This document shows positions 37,385 to 45,363 of a stretch of 64,000 nucleotides of DNA, one piece after another. The first letter of the stretch is position 1. Each line of letters begins with the position of its first letter. The translations under genes and the position numbers were made by a program. Below the pieces are notes generated by a model. The model had not been told where the DNA came from and did no database searches. It saw nothing but the letters and a program-made list of their open reading frames with translations. The DNA comes from Anaerolineaceae bacterium (GTDB lineage Bacteria > Chloroflexota > Anaerolineae > Anaerolineales > Anaerolineaceae), in assembly GCA_016841445.1 (NCBI GenBank), contig JAENZD010000001.1, positions 496,001 to 560,000 of the forward strand, written 5' to 3'.

Positions 37385-37674
37385 CGGAATCAAACAGCGA
37401 TCATATTCATTCTGATCTGGAACCCCCATTACGGGAGGTCCCATTAAGCTTAAAAACGCTTCCTCGTTGGATTTTCCTTGCCCTGATAAGGTTTTACCAA
37501 AAAGTTTTTTCATCGGCATTGCCCGCAGACACCTGCCGTTTTTATCCGACCTGTTCCCATTATGGATACCAGGCGATTTATAAATACGGTGCGCTGAAAG
37601 GCGGATGGCTGGCTGTTAAGCGGGTGGTTCGGTGCAATCCATTTAACCCGGGCGGTAATGACCCGGTACCCTGA
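37381..37674 (+). CDS. yidD: membrane protein insertion efficiency factor YidD
   Basis: A 97-residue YidD-family protein thought to assist YidC at the inner membrane. Family marks are [24 protein letters not shown] (two cysteines), and [12 protein letters not shown] with a third cysteine. The TTG start lies inside the rnpA stop region. A soluble N-terminal extension of about 25 residues precedes the conserved part; a later start is possible, but no better ribosome site is seen. Confidence 0.92.
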   Translation: MTESNSDHIHSDLEPPLREVPLSLKTLPRWIFLALIRFYQKVFSSALPADTCRFYPTCSHYGYQAIYKYGALKGGWLAVKRVVRCNPFNPGGNDPVP

Positions 37675-37677
37675 TGT

Positions 37678-38790
37678 ATGAAGAAGAGTAAATACATGAA
37701 GAAATATCGAATTTTAATCGTCACAGCAATTTTAGCAATTGCCGTTATCCTGAGTGGATGTGTGCCAGGGCCTAGAGTTACAGGGTCACCTGGCATTGCC
37801 CTTTCTGAGGATATTGTTTTTGTCGCTTATGGAAATTTCATCTATGGCATGAATGCCCCAACCAAAAGTGTTGAATGGTATTTCCCGGATGAATCAAACA
37901 ACAAGATCGTTTTCTATGCACAGCCTTTAGTGGCTGGAGATTACGTCTACATTGGGGATTTAGCGAACAATTTTTATAAGATCAACATCGAAACGGGGAA
38001 TTCTGAATGGACTTTTTCAGAAGCCAAAGGCTATTTTGTTGGTCTGGCCGCTGAAGAGAATGGGATCGTGTATGCGCCTTCCAATGATGGCAATGTTTAT
38101 GCGATCGATTCCAGCGGTGAAGAATTGTGGCGTTTTGAGACCGGTCATTTTGTCTGGGCGCAGCCACAGGTGAATGAAGATGTCATCTACATTGGTTCGA
38201 TGGATCATTATGTTTATGCCGTGGATAAAAGCTCTGGCGAAGAAATTTGGTCGTTCGAGATGGGCGGCGCTGTGATCGCATCTCCTACATTAAATGAGGA
38301 CAGTTCGGTCCTTTATGCTGGCTCAATTGGCAATGAAATGGTTGCCCTGGATACTTCAGCCGAAAATGATGAGGATCGTGTCCTCTGGCATTTTGATGCC
38401 GATGGTGATCTGGGCAGCGTTTGGGGCAGCGCAATCCTGGTAGATAATACTTTGTATTTTGCTGACACGAACGGTTATGTTTACGCACTTGATGCAGCTA
38501 CCGGCGAAGAAATTTGGCCAAGCCCCATCGAGTTTGCCGGCACCATTATTGGAGGGCTAACAGCCCTCGAAGATGGTTTTGTGTTTGCTACTGAAGAAGG
38601 CGATATCCAGGGGTATAATTTTGATCGCTCTTCAATGCCTGAATGGAATAAGAATATTGAGGGAGAGATCTTCCAGGCACCTGTCGTCACTGATGAATAC
38701 CTGGCTGTCGGCGCAATCGGAGGAGAGGAATTATTTTATCTCTACGATCTGGATGGCACCCTCGTCTGGTCAGAAACCCCTGAGAATTAA
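37678..38790 (+). CDS. PQQ-like beta-propeller lipoprotein (BamB-like)
   Basis: A 370-residue lipoprotein. The signal segment is followed by the lipobox ILSGC, then by seven or eight repeats of the PQQ type, such as GNVYAIDSSGEELWRFETG and HYVYAVDKSSGEEIWSFE. The fold should be a beta-propeller on the outer face of the membrane, as in BamB of the outer-membrane assembly complex. It lies between yidD and yidC in an otherwise ordinary cluster, 3 bases after yidD and 12 bases before yidC. This suggests a role with YidC in membrane or surface protein folding. That is inference; a monoderm cell would have no BamA partner. A second possible start is at 37696. Confidence 0.82.
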   Translation: MKKSKYMKKYRILIVTAILAIAVILSGCVPGPRVTGSPGIALSEDIVFVAYGNFIYGMNAPTKSVEWYFPDESNNKIVFYAQPLVAGDYVYIGDLANNFYKINIETGNSEWTFSEAKGYFVGLAAEENGIVYAPSNDGNVYAIDSSGEELWRFETGHFVWAQPQVNEDVIYIGSMDHYVYAVDKSSGEEIWSFEMGGAVIASPTLNEDSSVLYAGSIGNEMVALDTSAENDEDRVLWHFDADGDLGSVWGSAILVDNTLYFADTNGYVYALDAATGEEIWPSPIEFAGTIIGGLTALEDGFVFATEEGDIQGYNFDRSSMPEWNKNIEGEIFQAPVVTDEYLAVGAIGGEELFYLYDLDGTLVWSETPEN

Positions 38791-38802
38791 GAGGATATTT
38801 AT

Positions 38803-39732
38803 ATGTGGGAGACAATTGTTATTCAACCCTTTGCAAATGTTTTATTACTGATCAATTCGCTGGTACATAATTTCGGCATTTCGATCATTTTATTCACGAT
38901 CCTGATCCGGTTATTAACCCATCCCCTGACGGTTAGGCAGTTTAAAGCAACACAGGCGATGCAGAAATTACAGACTGACCCGCGTTATAAAAAAATGCAG
39001 GAAAAGTATAAGAACGATAAGGATAAGTTAGCCCAGGAACAAATGAAGCTTTACAAAGAGTTGGGCATCAACCCGATGGGTTCTTGTTTGCCGACCCTGA
39101 TTCAGCTTCCTATTATTCTGGGTCTTTACCAAAGCGTCACAAGGGCGATGGCTTCATCGCCAGTGGATCTTTTCCGGTTGGAACAGATCATTTATCCTAA
39201 GCTGATCAACGCTGCAAACATCCTGCCGCTGGAGAACCGTTTTCTTTGGATGGACCTCGGCCAGCCAGAGCGTGTGAATCTTTTCGGAATCGGGATTCCG
39301 GTTCTGGCGATTTTGGTTGTTGCCACAACTTTCTTACAATCACGTTTGCTGCAGCCGCCAACGCAGTCCAACGACCAGGCAGCTATGATTGGAAAGTCAA
39401 TGAATATCTATATGCCTGTTCTGATGGGATTTATGGCATATTCGCTGGCTTCTGGTCTCGCACTCTATTTTCTGACCAGCAACATTTTTGGCATCGTCCA
39501 ATATGCGCTCCTCGGACGGGCAAACTGGTCTAATATTCTCCCGTTCTTAAAGAAGAAAGAGGACGAAAAACCTGGCAAGGGAAAACAAACTGTGGTGGAT
39601 GCTGCAAAAATTGAGGATGTTCCTGAACCTGTCGAGGAAGAAGAAGAGGAACAAACACAAGAATCATCATCTTCCTCCAGCGTAAAGAGCATGCGAAAAA
39701 GAATGCGCCCGCAGCAAAAGAAAAGAAATTAA
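38803..39732 (+). CDS. yidC: membrane protein insertase YidC/Oxa1
   Basis: A 309-residue insertase of the short (Gram-positive or Oxa1-like) type that places proteins in the cytoplasmic membrane with or without SecYEG. Five hydrophobic segments are seen, with the conserved region FTILIRLLTHPLTVRQ, containing the positively charged groove residue, and YKELGINPMGSCLPTLIQLPI. It has no lipobox and no long periplasmic domain. The C-terminal 65 residues are charged, with a glutamate run and a basic end that could contact ribosomes. khpB follows after about 40 bases. Confidence 0.94.
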   Translation: MWETIVIQPFANVLLLINSLVHNFGISIILFTILIRLLTHPLTVRQFKATQAMQKLQTDPRYKKMQEKYKNDKDKLAQEQMKLYKELGINPMGSCLPTLIQLPIILGLYQSVTRAMASSPVDLFRLEQIIYPKLINAANILPLENRFLWMDLGQPERVNLFGIGIPVLAILVVATTFLQSRLLQPPTQSNDQAAMIGKSMNIYMPVLMGFMAYSLASGLALYFLTSNIFGIVQYALLGRANWSNILPFLKKKEDEKPGKGKQTVVDAAKIEDVPEPVEEEEEEQTQESSSSSSVKSMRKRMRPQQKKRN

Positions 39733-39774
39733 AATTTATTTGCGTCCCACCAGTTGATAAGATTTGAGGGAATA

Positions 39775-40524
39775 ATGTCAGAAGAAAGAACAAAACTGGA
39801 AATCATTGCACCTTCCATAGAAGAGGCGGTGGAAAAAGGTTTAAAAGACCTGGGCTTGACAGAAAATGATGTCGAGGTTGAGATCCTGGATGAAGGTAAG
39901 AAGGGGCTGTTGGGATTGGGAACTCGACAGGCGCGTATTGCTTTAAAGATCAAACCTCGATCAGGAAAAATGGGTGAAGAAGAACGCAGTACAGCGCTTG
40001 CAGAAAAACCATTGTCCCTACCGGATACGAAACCCCAGCAGGTGAACGAGGAAGAGTCCGTTGAAGTCAGTATTGCCAGGGAGACGATCAATATCCTGTT
40101 GGAGAAAATGCATGTCAATGCCAATGTAACTGTAACCTTAGGTGAAGAGGAAGACGGCCGTATTACGCCCATTCTGATCGATATTGAAGGCAATGACCTG
40201 AGCTTTCTGATTGGGCGAAAAGCAGAGACGATTAATGCACTTCAATTCATCACCAGTTTGATCGTTGGGCGTGAGTTGGGCAAGTGGATCCCGCTGCAAA
40301 TCGACGTGCAGCATTACCGCCAGCGCCGCGAGAATGAAGTCCGGAAACTTGCCAGGCGAATTGCTGAGCAGGTGATTGGTACCGGACGGAAGCAAACCTT
40401 AGAACCAATGCCTCCCAATGAGCGTCGCATCGTTCATATCGAATTGAGAGATAATCCTCATGTTGTGACAGAAAGCATTGGAGAGGATCCTCGTCGAAAG
40501 GTAACGATACTGCCGAAAGAATAA
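39775..40524 (+). CDS. khpB: RNA-binding protein KhpB (Jag/EloR)
   Basis: A 249-residue protein with Jag_N (1-50, with GKKGLLGLGTRQARI), KH-II (about 110-180, with DLSFLIGRKAETINALQFI) and R3H (about 185-249, with RRENEVRKLARRIAEQV and RRIVHIEL) domains. KhpB binds RNA with KhpA and influences cell elongation in Firmicutes. The frame opens at 39754, but GAGGG at 39766 points to ATG 39775. It is the last gene of the rpmH cluster, followed by a terminator. Confidence 0.92.
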   Translation: MSEERTKLEIIAPSIEEAVEKGLKDLGLTENDVEVEILDEGKKGLLGLGTRQARIALKIKPRSGKMGEEERSTALAEKPLSLPDTKPQQVNEEESVEVSIARETINILLEKMHVNANVTVTLGEEEDGRITPILIDIEGNDLSFLIGRKAETINALQFITSLIVGRELGKWIPLQIDVQHYRQRRENEVRKLARRIAEQVIGTGRKQTLEPMPPNERRIVHIELRDNPHVVTESIGEDPRRKVTILPKE

Positions 40525-40543
40525 GTCTCGGATTTTAGAAACA

Positions 40544-40604
40544 AAACCGTAAGGAATATTGGTGACAGGCAGGATTTGTCATTAAAACACCTTACGGTTT
40601 TTTT
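40544..40604 (+). terminator. long-loop intrinsic terminator after khpB
   Basis: Arms AAAACCGTAAGG (40544-40555) and CCTTACGGTTTT (40590-40601), followed by further T. The 34-base loop contains its own 5-bp stem (TGACA/TGTCA). Confidence 0.8.
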
Positions 40605-40636
40605 AGTTGGGGTAAAATTAATGATGGAGGTGCAGA

Positions 40637-41941
40637 ATGCGAACCGTTGATATTATCATTAAGAAGCGTGATGGACTGACCTTAACAAAACAGGAAATCG
40701 AATATTTTATCCGGGGTTACACCGCGGGTGATATCCCTGATTACCAGGCAGCGGCTTGGGCGATGGCTATACTTTTACAGGGTATGACACCTGAAGAAAC
40801 AACTTACCTCACAATGGCGATGGTGGCGAGTGGGGATACTTTGGACTTGAGTGATGTCGTGGATATTGCAGTTGATAAGCACTCTTCAGGCGGTGTAGGC
40901 GATAAGACCTCGATTGCTGTTTTACCAATAGTTCGAGCATGCGGTCTGGAGGTGGGGAAGATGTCTGGCAGAGGGCTGGGTTTCAGCGGCGGCACCTTGG
41001 ATAAGCTTGAATCCATTCCTGGTTTTCGGACAGACCTTTCAAAAAATGAGTTTTTGCAGCAGTTGGGTTCGCTGGGGTTGGTCCTCTCAGGGCAAAGCCT
41101 GGACCTTGCGCCTGCAGATGGAAAATTGTACAGCCTGAGAGATGTTACCGGGACGGTTCAGTCGATTCCACTGATTGCATCTTCGATCATGAGCAAGAAG
41201 ATTGCAGCGGGTGCAAATGCGATTGTTTTGGATGTGAAGACCGGCAAAGGCGCTTTCATGGAGACACTGCCTGAGGCGCGCGAACTGGCAAAAACAATGG
41301 TTGCGATAGGTAACTTGTGCGACCAGGATGTTGCTGCGATATTATCTGATATGAACCAACCGCTTGGGGTAGCGGTTGGCAATGCCCTGGAGATGAGAGA
41401 GGCTATTGAAACTTTACAGGGCGGTGGTCCAAAGGATTTTATCGAGCATTGTCTTGAGATATCCAGTTTAATGCTCCTGTTGGGGAAACGGGCAACCGAT
41501 AAAGGGGAAGCCAGGCGAATGGCGCAAGAATCCATTGATTCCGGCGAGGGCTTTGAGTATTTGAAGAAACTTGTCGAAGCACAAGGTGGGGATGTGCGTG
41601 TAGTGGAAGACCCCTCCAGGCTGCCTGAGGCACCGCTTAAATCCATCGTCAAAGCAGCACAATCAGGTTATATCAGCGAAGTCAAAGCGCGGGTGGTAGG
41701 CGAAACCGCTGTTGTTTTAGGTGCTGGCAGAAGGCGAAAAGGTGAATCGATCGACCCGGCGGTTGGGATTGAAGTTCTGGTCAAAGTTGGTGATGAAGTG
41801 AAGGAAGGACAGCCATTATTCCGGGTACATGCCCATGATCAGGGTTCACTTGATGATGCTCGCGAAAATTTACATCATGCAGTAGTAATTGCTGACGAAA
41901 AGACTGATCCGCTCCCTCTTTTTTATGGACTGATAGATTAA
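40637..41941 (+). CDS. pyrimidine-nucleoside / thymidine phosphorylase
   Basis: A 434-residue enzyme that splits thymidine, deoxyuridine or uridine with phosphate into the base and (deoxy)ribose 1-phosphate. Marks are DKHSSGGVGDKTS (phosphate loop, near residue 78), the signature SGRGLGFSGGTLDKLESIPG, and SSIMSKKIAAGANAIVLDVK. The length fits the Pdp/DeoA family; the two specificities cannot be separated by eye. With deoC (60.5 kb) and adenosine deaminase (50 kb) it would support nucleoside breakdown. It has its own ribosome site (GGAGG) and terminator. Confidence 0.92.
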   Translation: MRTVDIIIKKRDGLTLTKQEIEYFIRGYTAGDIPDYQAAAWAMAILLQGMTPEETTYLTMAMVASGDTLDLSDVVDIAVDKHSSGGVGDKTSIAVLPIVRACGLEVGKMSGRGLGFSGGTLDKLESIPGFRTDLSKNEFLQQLGSLGLVLSGQSLDLAPADGKLYSLRDVTGTVQSIPLIASSIMSKKIAAGANAIVLDVKTGKGAFMETLPEARELAKTMVAIGNLCDQDVAAILSDMNQPLGVAVGNALEMREAIETLQGGGPKDFIEHCLEISSLMLLLGKRATDKGEARRMAQESIDSGEGFEYLKKLVEAQGGDVRVVEDPSRLPEAPLKSIVKAAQSGYISEVKARVVGETAVVLGAGRRRKGESIDPAVGIEVLVKVGDEVKEGQPLFRVHAHDQGSLDDARENLHHAVVIADEKTDPLPLFYGLID

Positions 41942-41969
41942 CCAATAAAAAATTGATATGATTTTCTAA

Positions 41970-42016
41970 AAGGAGGATGTTTAATGTTAATGATGTTAAC
42001 AACATCCTCCTTTTTT
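41970..42016 (+). terminator. intrinsic terminator after the phosphorylase gene
   Basis: Twelve-base perfect arms (AAGGAGGATGTT and AACATCCTCCTT) with a 19-base loop and a T-run. The left arm carries a perfect Shine-Dalgarno, followed by ATG in the loop; see the findings. Confidence 0.85.
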
Positions 42017-42110
42017 GATTAATATTTTGAAAATAGCGTTTTATAGCGAAAATCTATGGCTCAGGTATGGTAACCTTAAAGTATTAATTCGAAAGTGATG
42101 AGAGGTTATC

Positions 42111-42407
42111 ATGATCAAAAAGAATTATTACAAGGGAAACAAGAGCTGCCGGGTATGGTTCTACCTGCCAGCCGAAGTCAAAGCAGAAAAAGCATATTTA
42201 GTTGGTGATTTTAATGATTGGGACCAGCAAAATATCCCAATGAAGAAAAAGAAGGATGGCACTTTCTATACAGCAGTGACGCTGGATGCTGGCCAAAGCT
42301 ATCAATTCCGATATTTGCTTGATGGCGAAAGATGGGAAAATGATTGGGAAGCTGATCAATATATGCGAAATGATCAGGGAACAGAAAACGCTGTCGTTAT
42401 TGTTTGA
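42111..42407 (+). CDS. CBM48 / isoamylase N-terminal-like mini-protein
   Basis: A 98-residue protein consisting of a single early-set (CBM48/AMPK-type glycogen-binding) domain: RVWFYLPAEV, AYLVGDFNDWD, YQFRYLLDGERWENDWEAD and a final NAVVIV. In larger enzymes this module sits before a branching or debranching amylase domain; alone it may bind glycogen or starch-like polymers, or serve as a regulatory subunit. There is no signal peptide, so it acts in the cytoplasm. It is a single-gene unit with a terminator. No glycogen enzyme is nearby. Confidence 0.82.
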   Translation: MIKKNYYKGNKSCRVWFYLPAEVKAEKAYLVGDFNDWDQQNIPMKKKKDGTFYTAVTLDAGQSYQFRYLLDGERWENDWEADQYMRNDQGTENAVVIV

Positions 42408-42431
42408 ACGGTCGACTAATGAAATAACCAT

Positions 42432-42457
42432 GGCTCCTATGACAAGGGGCCTTTTTT
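42432..42457 (+). terminator. intrinsic terminator
   Basis: GGCTCC and GGGGCC pair (one G-U) around an 8-base loop, followed by TTTTTT. Confidence 0.75.
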
Positions 42458-42502
42458 GTTTTATAATGGGGCTAATTCCCATAATTTACATTGGAGTTCC
42501 TG

Positions 42503-43579
42503 ATGTTCTATCATGATGCCTATAAAGCTTTAGCAATAAAATTAGATTCATTTCCACAGGGTTATCCTGAAACGGAAACCGGGAAAGAACTGGAAATCCT
42601 GGCGTATCTTTTCACTCCAGAAGAAGCGAATTTAGCATCCCATGCTTCTTTAGAATGCCAAACGCTAAGGGCTCTTTCGCAGATGTCAGGCTGTTCACTT
42701 GGGGATGCGGCAAACCTTGTAAAATCCATGGCGTCCAAGGGATTGGTCCACCTGAAACGAAGTGAAAAGGGGATAGAGGTGATGCTTTATCCATTTGTGG
42801 TTGGTTTTTATGAAAACCAGGTCAACCGGATGGATGCGACTTTTGCCCAATTTTTTGAGGATTATTTTCATGGTGCCTTCTCCAACCTGCTCTCAATCAC
42901 ACCGCAATTTCACCGGGTTGTACCTGTCCGTGAAACGATCCAATCAAATATCGAGATCATTCCTGAAGAAGATGTGATCCATTTGTTAGAACAGAAGAAT
43001 GCCTGGGCTGTCCTCGATTGTATTTGCCGGAAGCAGCAATCGTTATTAGGGCATCCATGTGAGCATCCTGTCCATGTCTGTCTTGGGATGAGTGATGTGC
43101 CAGGTGCTTTTGACGGGTCAGATACATTAGAAGCGCTCGACCTGGAAGGGGCAATCGAGGTCCTGGAAAAGGCGGCAGAGGCAGGGCTGGTGCATACGGT
43201 ATCCAATCACAAACAGGACATTTCCTATGTTTGCAGCTGCTGCACCTGCAGTTGTGGGCTGCTGCGGGGAATAGCAGAGGCGGGCATTGCAAATGTTGTT
43301 GCCCGGTCATCTTATGCAGCGGAGGTCATTCAGGAAGCGTGCATTGGCTGCGGTGTTTGTGAAGATCAATGCCAATTCACTGCCATCACCGTGGAGAATA
43401 CGGCGGGTATCAACACGATCAAATGCGTGGGATGTGGTATTTGTGTGAGGTCCTGTCCTGAAGAGGCGATCAGCTTGCTCAGGCGACCCCAGGAAGATAT
43501 CCTTGCAATACCTGATACCCAACAGGATTGGCTGGCTGACCGGAAAGAATATCGTAAAAGTGCCCAGGTGTCAAAATAA
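42503..43579 (+). CDS. winged-helix plus 2x[4Fe-4S] ferredoxin protein
   Basis: A 358-residue iron-sulphur protein. GGAG at 42492-42495 favours ATG 42503 over the TTG at 42491. Residues 1-95 look like a winged-helix segment (LRALSQMSGCSLGDAANLVKS). A middle part carries many cysteines (LDCICRKQQSLLGHPC and the run CSCCTCSC near 235-245). The C-terminal part has two ferredoxin motifs, CIGCGVCEDQC and CVGCGICVRSC. Similar proteins in anaerobes are annotated as 4Fe-4S binding proteins of unknown role. It could be a redox-sensing or electron-transfer protein. It is monocistronic, ended by a terminator. Confidence 0.78.
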   Translation: MFYHDAYKALAIKLDSFPQGYPETETGKELEILAYLFTPEEANLASHASLECQTLRALSQMSGCSLGDAANLVKSMASKGLVHLKRSEKGIEVMLYPFVVGFYENQVNRMDATFAQFFEDYFHGAFSNLLSITPQFHRVVPVRETIQSNIEIIPEEDVIHLLEQKNAWAVLDCICRKQQSLLGHPCEHPVHVCLGMSDVPGAFDGSDTLEALDLEGAIEVLEKAAEAGLVHTVSNHKQDISYVCSCCTCSCGLLRGIAEAGIANVVARSSYAAEVIQEACIGCGVCEDQCQFTAITVENTAGINTIKCVGCGICVRSCPEEAISLLRRPQEDILAIPDTQQDWLADRKEYRKSAQVSK

Positions 43580-43660
43580 AATATCGAAACCCTGGGTTTT
43601 ATTTGCCATTGATGCCCATATTTTAAGAAACACACTTGAAAATTGCCCTTAAATCAAAAC

Positions 43661-43690
43661 GCCCCGGATTGTTCTTTTCCAGGGCTTTTT
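43661..43690. terminator. bidirectional intrinsic terminator
   Basis: GCCCCGGA and TCCAGGGC arms (one mismatch) with a 9-base loop. TTTTT follows on the plus strand, and AAAAC before it gives U residues on the minus strand. It lies between the ferredoxin gene and the convergent lpd. Confidence 0.75.
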
Positions 43691-43709
43691 CGTGAGTCAT
43701 AAGGCGGGA

Positions 43710-45122
43710 TTAGATGTAGAAGTCGACCGCTTTGCCTTCTGCATACTCAAGGGCGGATCTGATAATTTCATTATACGTGGGGTGAGCATGAACGATCTTT
43801 GTCACTTTATCGATATCGGTTCCAAGGGCGATCATGTTAGCCAGTTCCTGCTGGATCTCCGAGACCATGTACCCGATGGCCTGGGCTGCTATCAATTTGT
43901 TGTCTCGTATCCACATCTTAATAAAGCCATCAGTGTGTTCCTCGATATTCGCGCGGAGGTTGATCCCAAAGGGGACTTTTACAACGGTGACATCGCTCAG
44001 ATTTTCAGGGACCTCCCCAATGCTGATGATTTCAGGCAGGCTGTAAACGACGGCTGGGATGACACTGTAATCCATCAAGCGCGGTTCATCATCGCCGCGC
44101 ATGATATTTTCAGCGCAGATAACGCCCTGCTGGATGCCGCAGTGGGCTAAAATGGATTTCCCGGTTGCATCCCCAATTGCCCAGACGCCAGGAACAGATG
44201 TCTGTAAAGTATCGTCGACATCAATCCCTTTACGGGTATATGACAGGCCAAGCCGATCATACAGCTCTTCCTGGAGGACGGCGGTACGACCAATCGCGAT
44301 CAGGTTCATGTCGGATAGCACTTCAACAACCTCGCCGTTAGCCTGGTTCACTGCTTTCAGGACGCCATTTTTTAATTCGGTGACTTTGTGGTTTGTGAGG
44401 ATCGTGACCCCGTTTGCTTCCATAATGCGCGTGATCTCAGCAGAGATATCCGGGTCCATCATCGCCAGGACACGTGGCAAAAGCTCAACAATGGTAACCT
44501 TGCTGCCGAGGTTGGAGAAGATGGTCCCAAACTCCAGGCCGATCACACCGCCGCCTACGATCGTCAGGGATTCCGGTAGTTCGTTGATCGTGATCAAGCG
44601 GTGGCTGGAGACAATCGTAGGGTCATTTTCGTCAATAAAACCAGGGATGAGGGGTTTGGAACCGGTCGCTAGAACGACATTCTTCGTCTTAAGGATGTCT
44701 TCCTCACCTGTGTATTCCATTTGGGTGGTGTCATTATCCAATTTGCCATAACGCACCTTGATTGTATCCGCAGAATTGACAAAAGCCTCCCCATGATAAA
44801 TATCGATATTGTAGTGGTTCAATAAGTCTGTGATACTCTCACGGGTGTGCATAACCACGTCATTTCGCCGTTTTGCAATAAATGGAAAATCGATATGGTA
44901 TTGGTCAACGTTGATACCATAAAGGCCGCTGTTTTCAACCTCTTTTGCAACTTTCGCCGATTCGATCATGGCCTTACTGGGCGTGCAGCCCCAGTTTGTA
45001 CAAATCCCGCCGATGTAATCTCGCTCTACAATCGCAACTTTTCCCCCGAGTTCAGCGATGCGAACCGCGCAGCTGTGCCCGGCAGGTCCCGCGCCAATAA
45101 TAACAGCATCATAATTTTTCAT
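43710..45122 (-). CDS. lpdA: dihydrolipoyl dehydrogenase
   Basis: A 470-residue flavoprotein of the pyridine nucleotide-disulphide oxidoreductase class I. FAD binding: IIGAGPAGHSCAVR. The redox-active disulphide is CTNWGC (near residues 41-46). NAD binding: IVGGGVIGLEFG. FAD contact: GVWAIGDATG. The C-terminal dimer motif HAHPTYNE supplies the catalytic histidine and glutamate. It reoxidises dihydrolipoyl groups of 2-oxoacid dehydrogenase or glycine cleavage complexes, none of which is nearby. A minus-strand promoter (TTGTAA, 18 bases, TAAAAT) lies about 75 bases upstream. A related disulphide reductase is an alternative. Confidence 0.87.
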   Translation of the reverse strand: MKNYDAVIIGAGPAGHSCAVRIAELGGKVAIVERDYIGGICTNWGCTPSKAMIESAKVAKEVENSGLYGINVDQYHIDFPFIAKRRNDVVMHTRESITDLLNHYNIDIYHGEAFVNSADTIKVRYGKLDNDTTQMEYTGEEDILKTKNVVLATGSKPLIPGFIDENDPTIVSSHRLITINELPESLTIVGGGVIGLEFGTIFSNLGSKVTIVELLPRVLAMMDPDISAEITRIMEANGVTILTNHKVTELKNGVLKAVNQANGEVVEVLSDMNLIAIGRTAVLQEELYDRLGLSYTRKGIDVDDTLQTSVPGVWAIGDATGKSILAHCGIQQGVICAENIMRGDDEPRLMDYSVIPAVVYSLPEIISIGEVPENLSDVTVVKVPFGINLRANIEEHTDGFIKMWIRDNKLIAAQAIGYMVSEIQQELANMIALGTDIDKVTKIVHAHPTYNEIIRSALEYAEGKAVDFYI

Positions 45123-45278
45123 AAGACTCCCTTTTCTGATTTGCTTTCAATTTTTTCTTTCTAATGAGATAATTTTACTCCAAATTAAGGTTGATTTACA
45201 AGTTTATTGTATGGATAGACCACAATTTTGGGCTGATATTGACATATCTGGAGAAATTTAACTTCTATTTCATATAAC

Positions 45279-45321
45279 GTTAATTAGAAATTTCTATGGC
45301 GTTAAATTGGTTTTGATATGA
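45279..45321 (+). promoter_or_regulatory. candidate Pho-type control region of pstSCAB
   Basis: Two direct CGTTAA copies at 45279-45284 and 45300-45305 are 21 bases apart (about two helical turns). A TATGAT at 45316-45321 follows with no recognisable -35. A TTTAAC at 45257 may be a third half-site. Activator sites in place of a -35 are typical of PhoB/PhoP-controlled promoters. AGAAATTTCT at 45286-45295 is a perfect palindrome between the repeats. Confidence 0.45.
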
Positions 45322-45363
45322 TAGTATCGTCAAATAATTTTTTTATTCTATCAAGGAGAAAAA

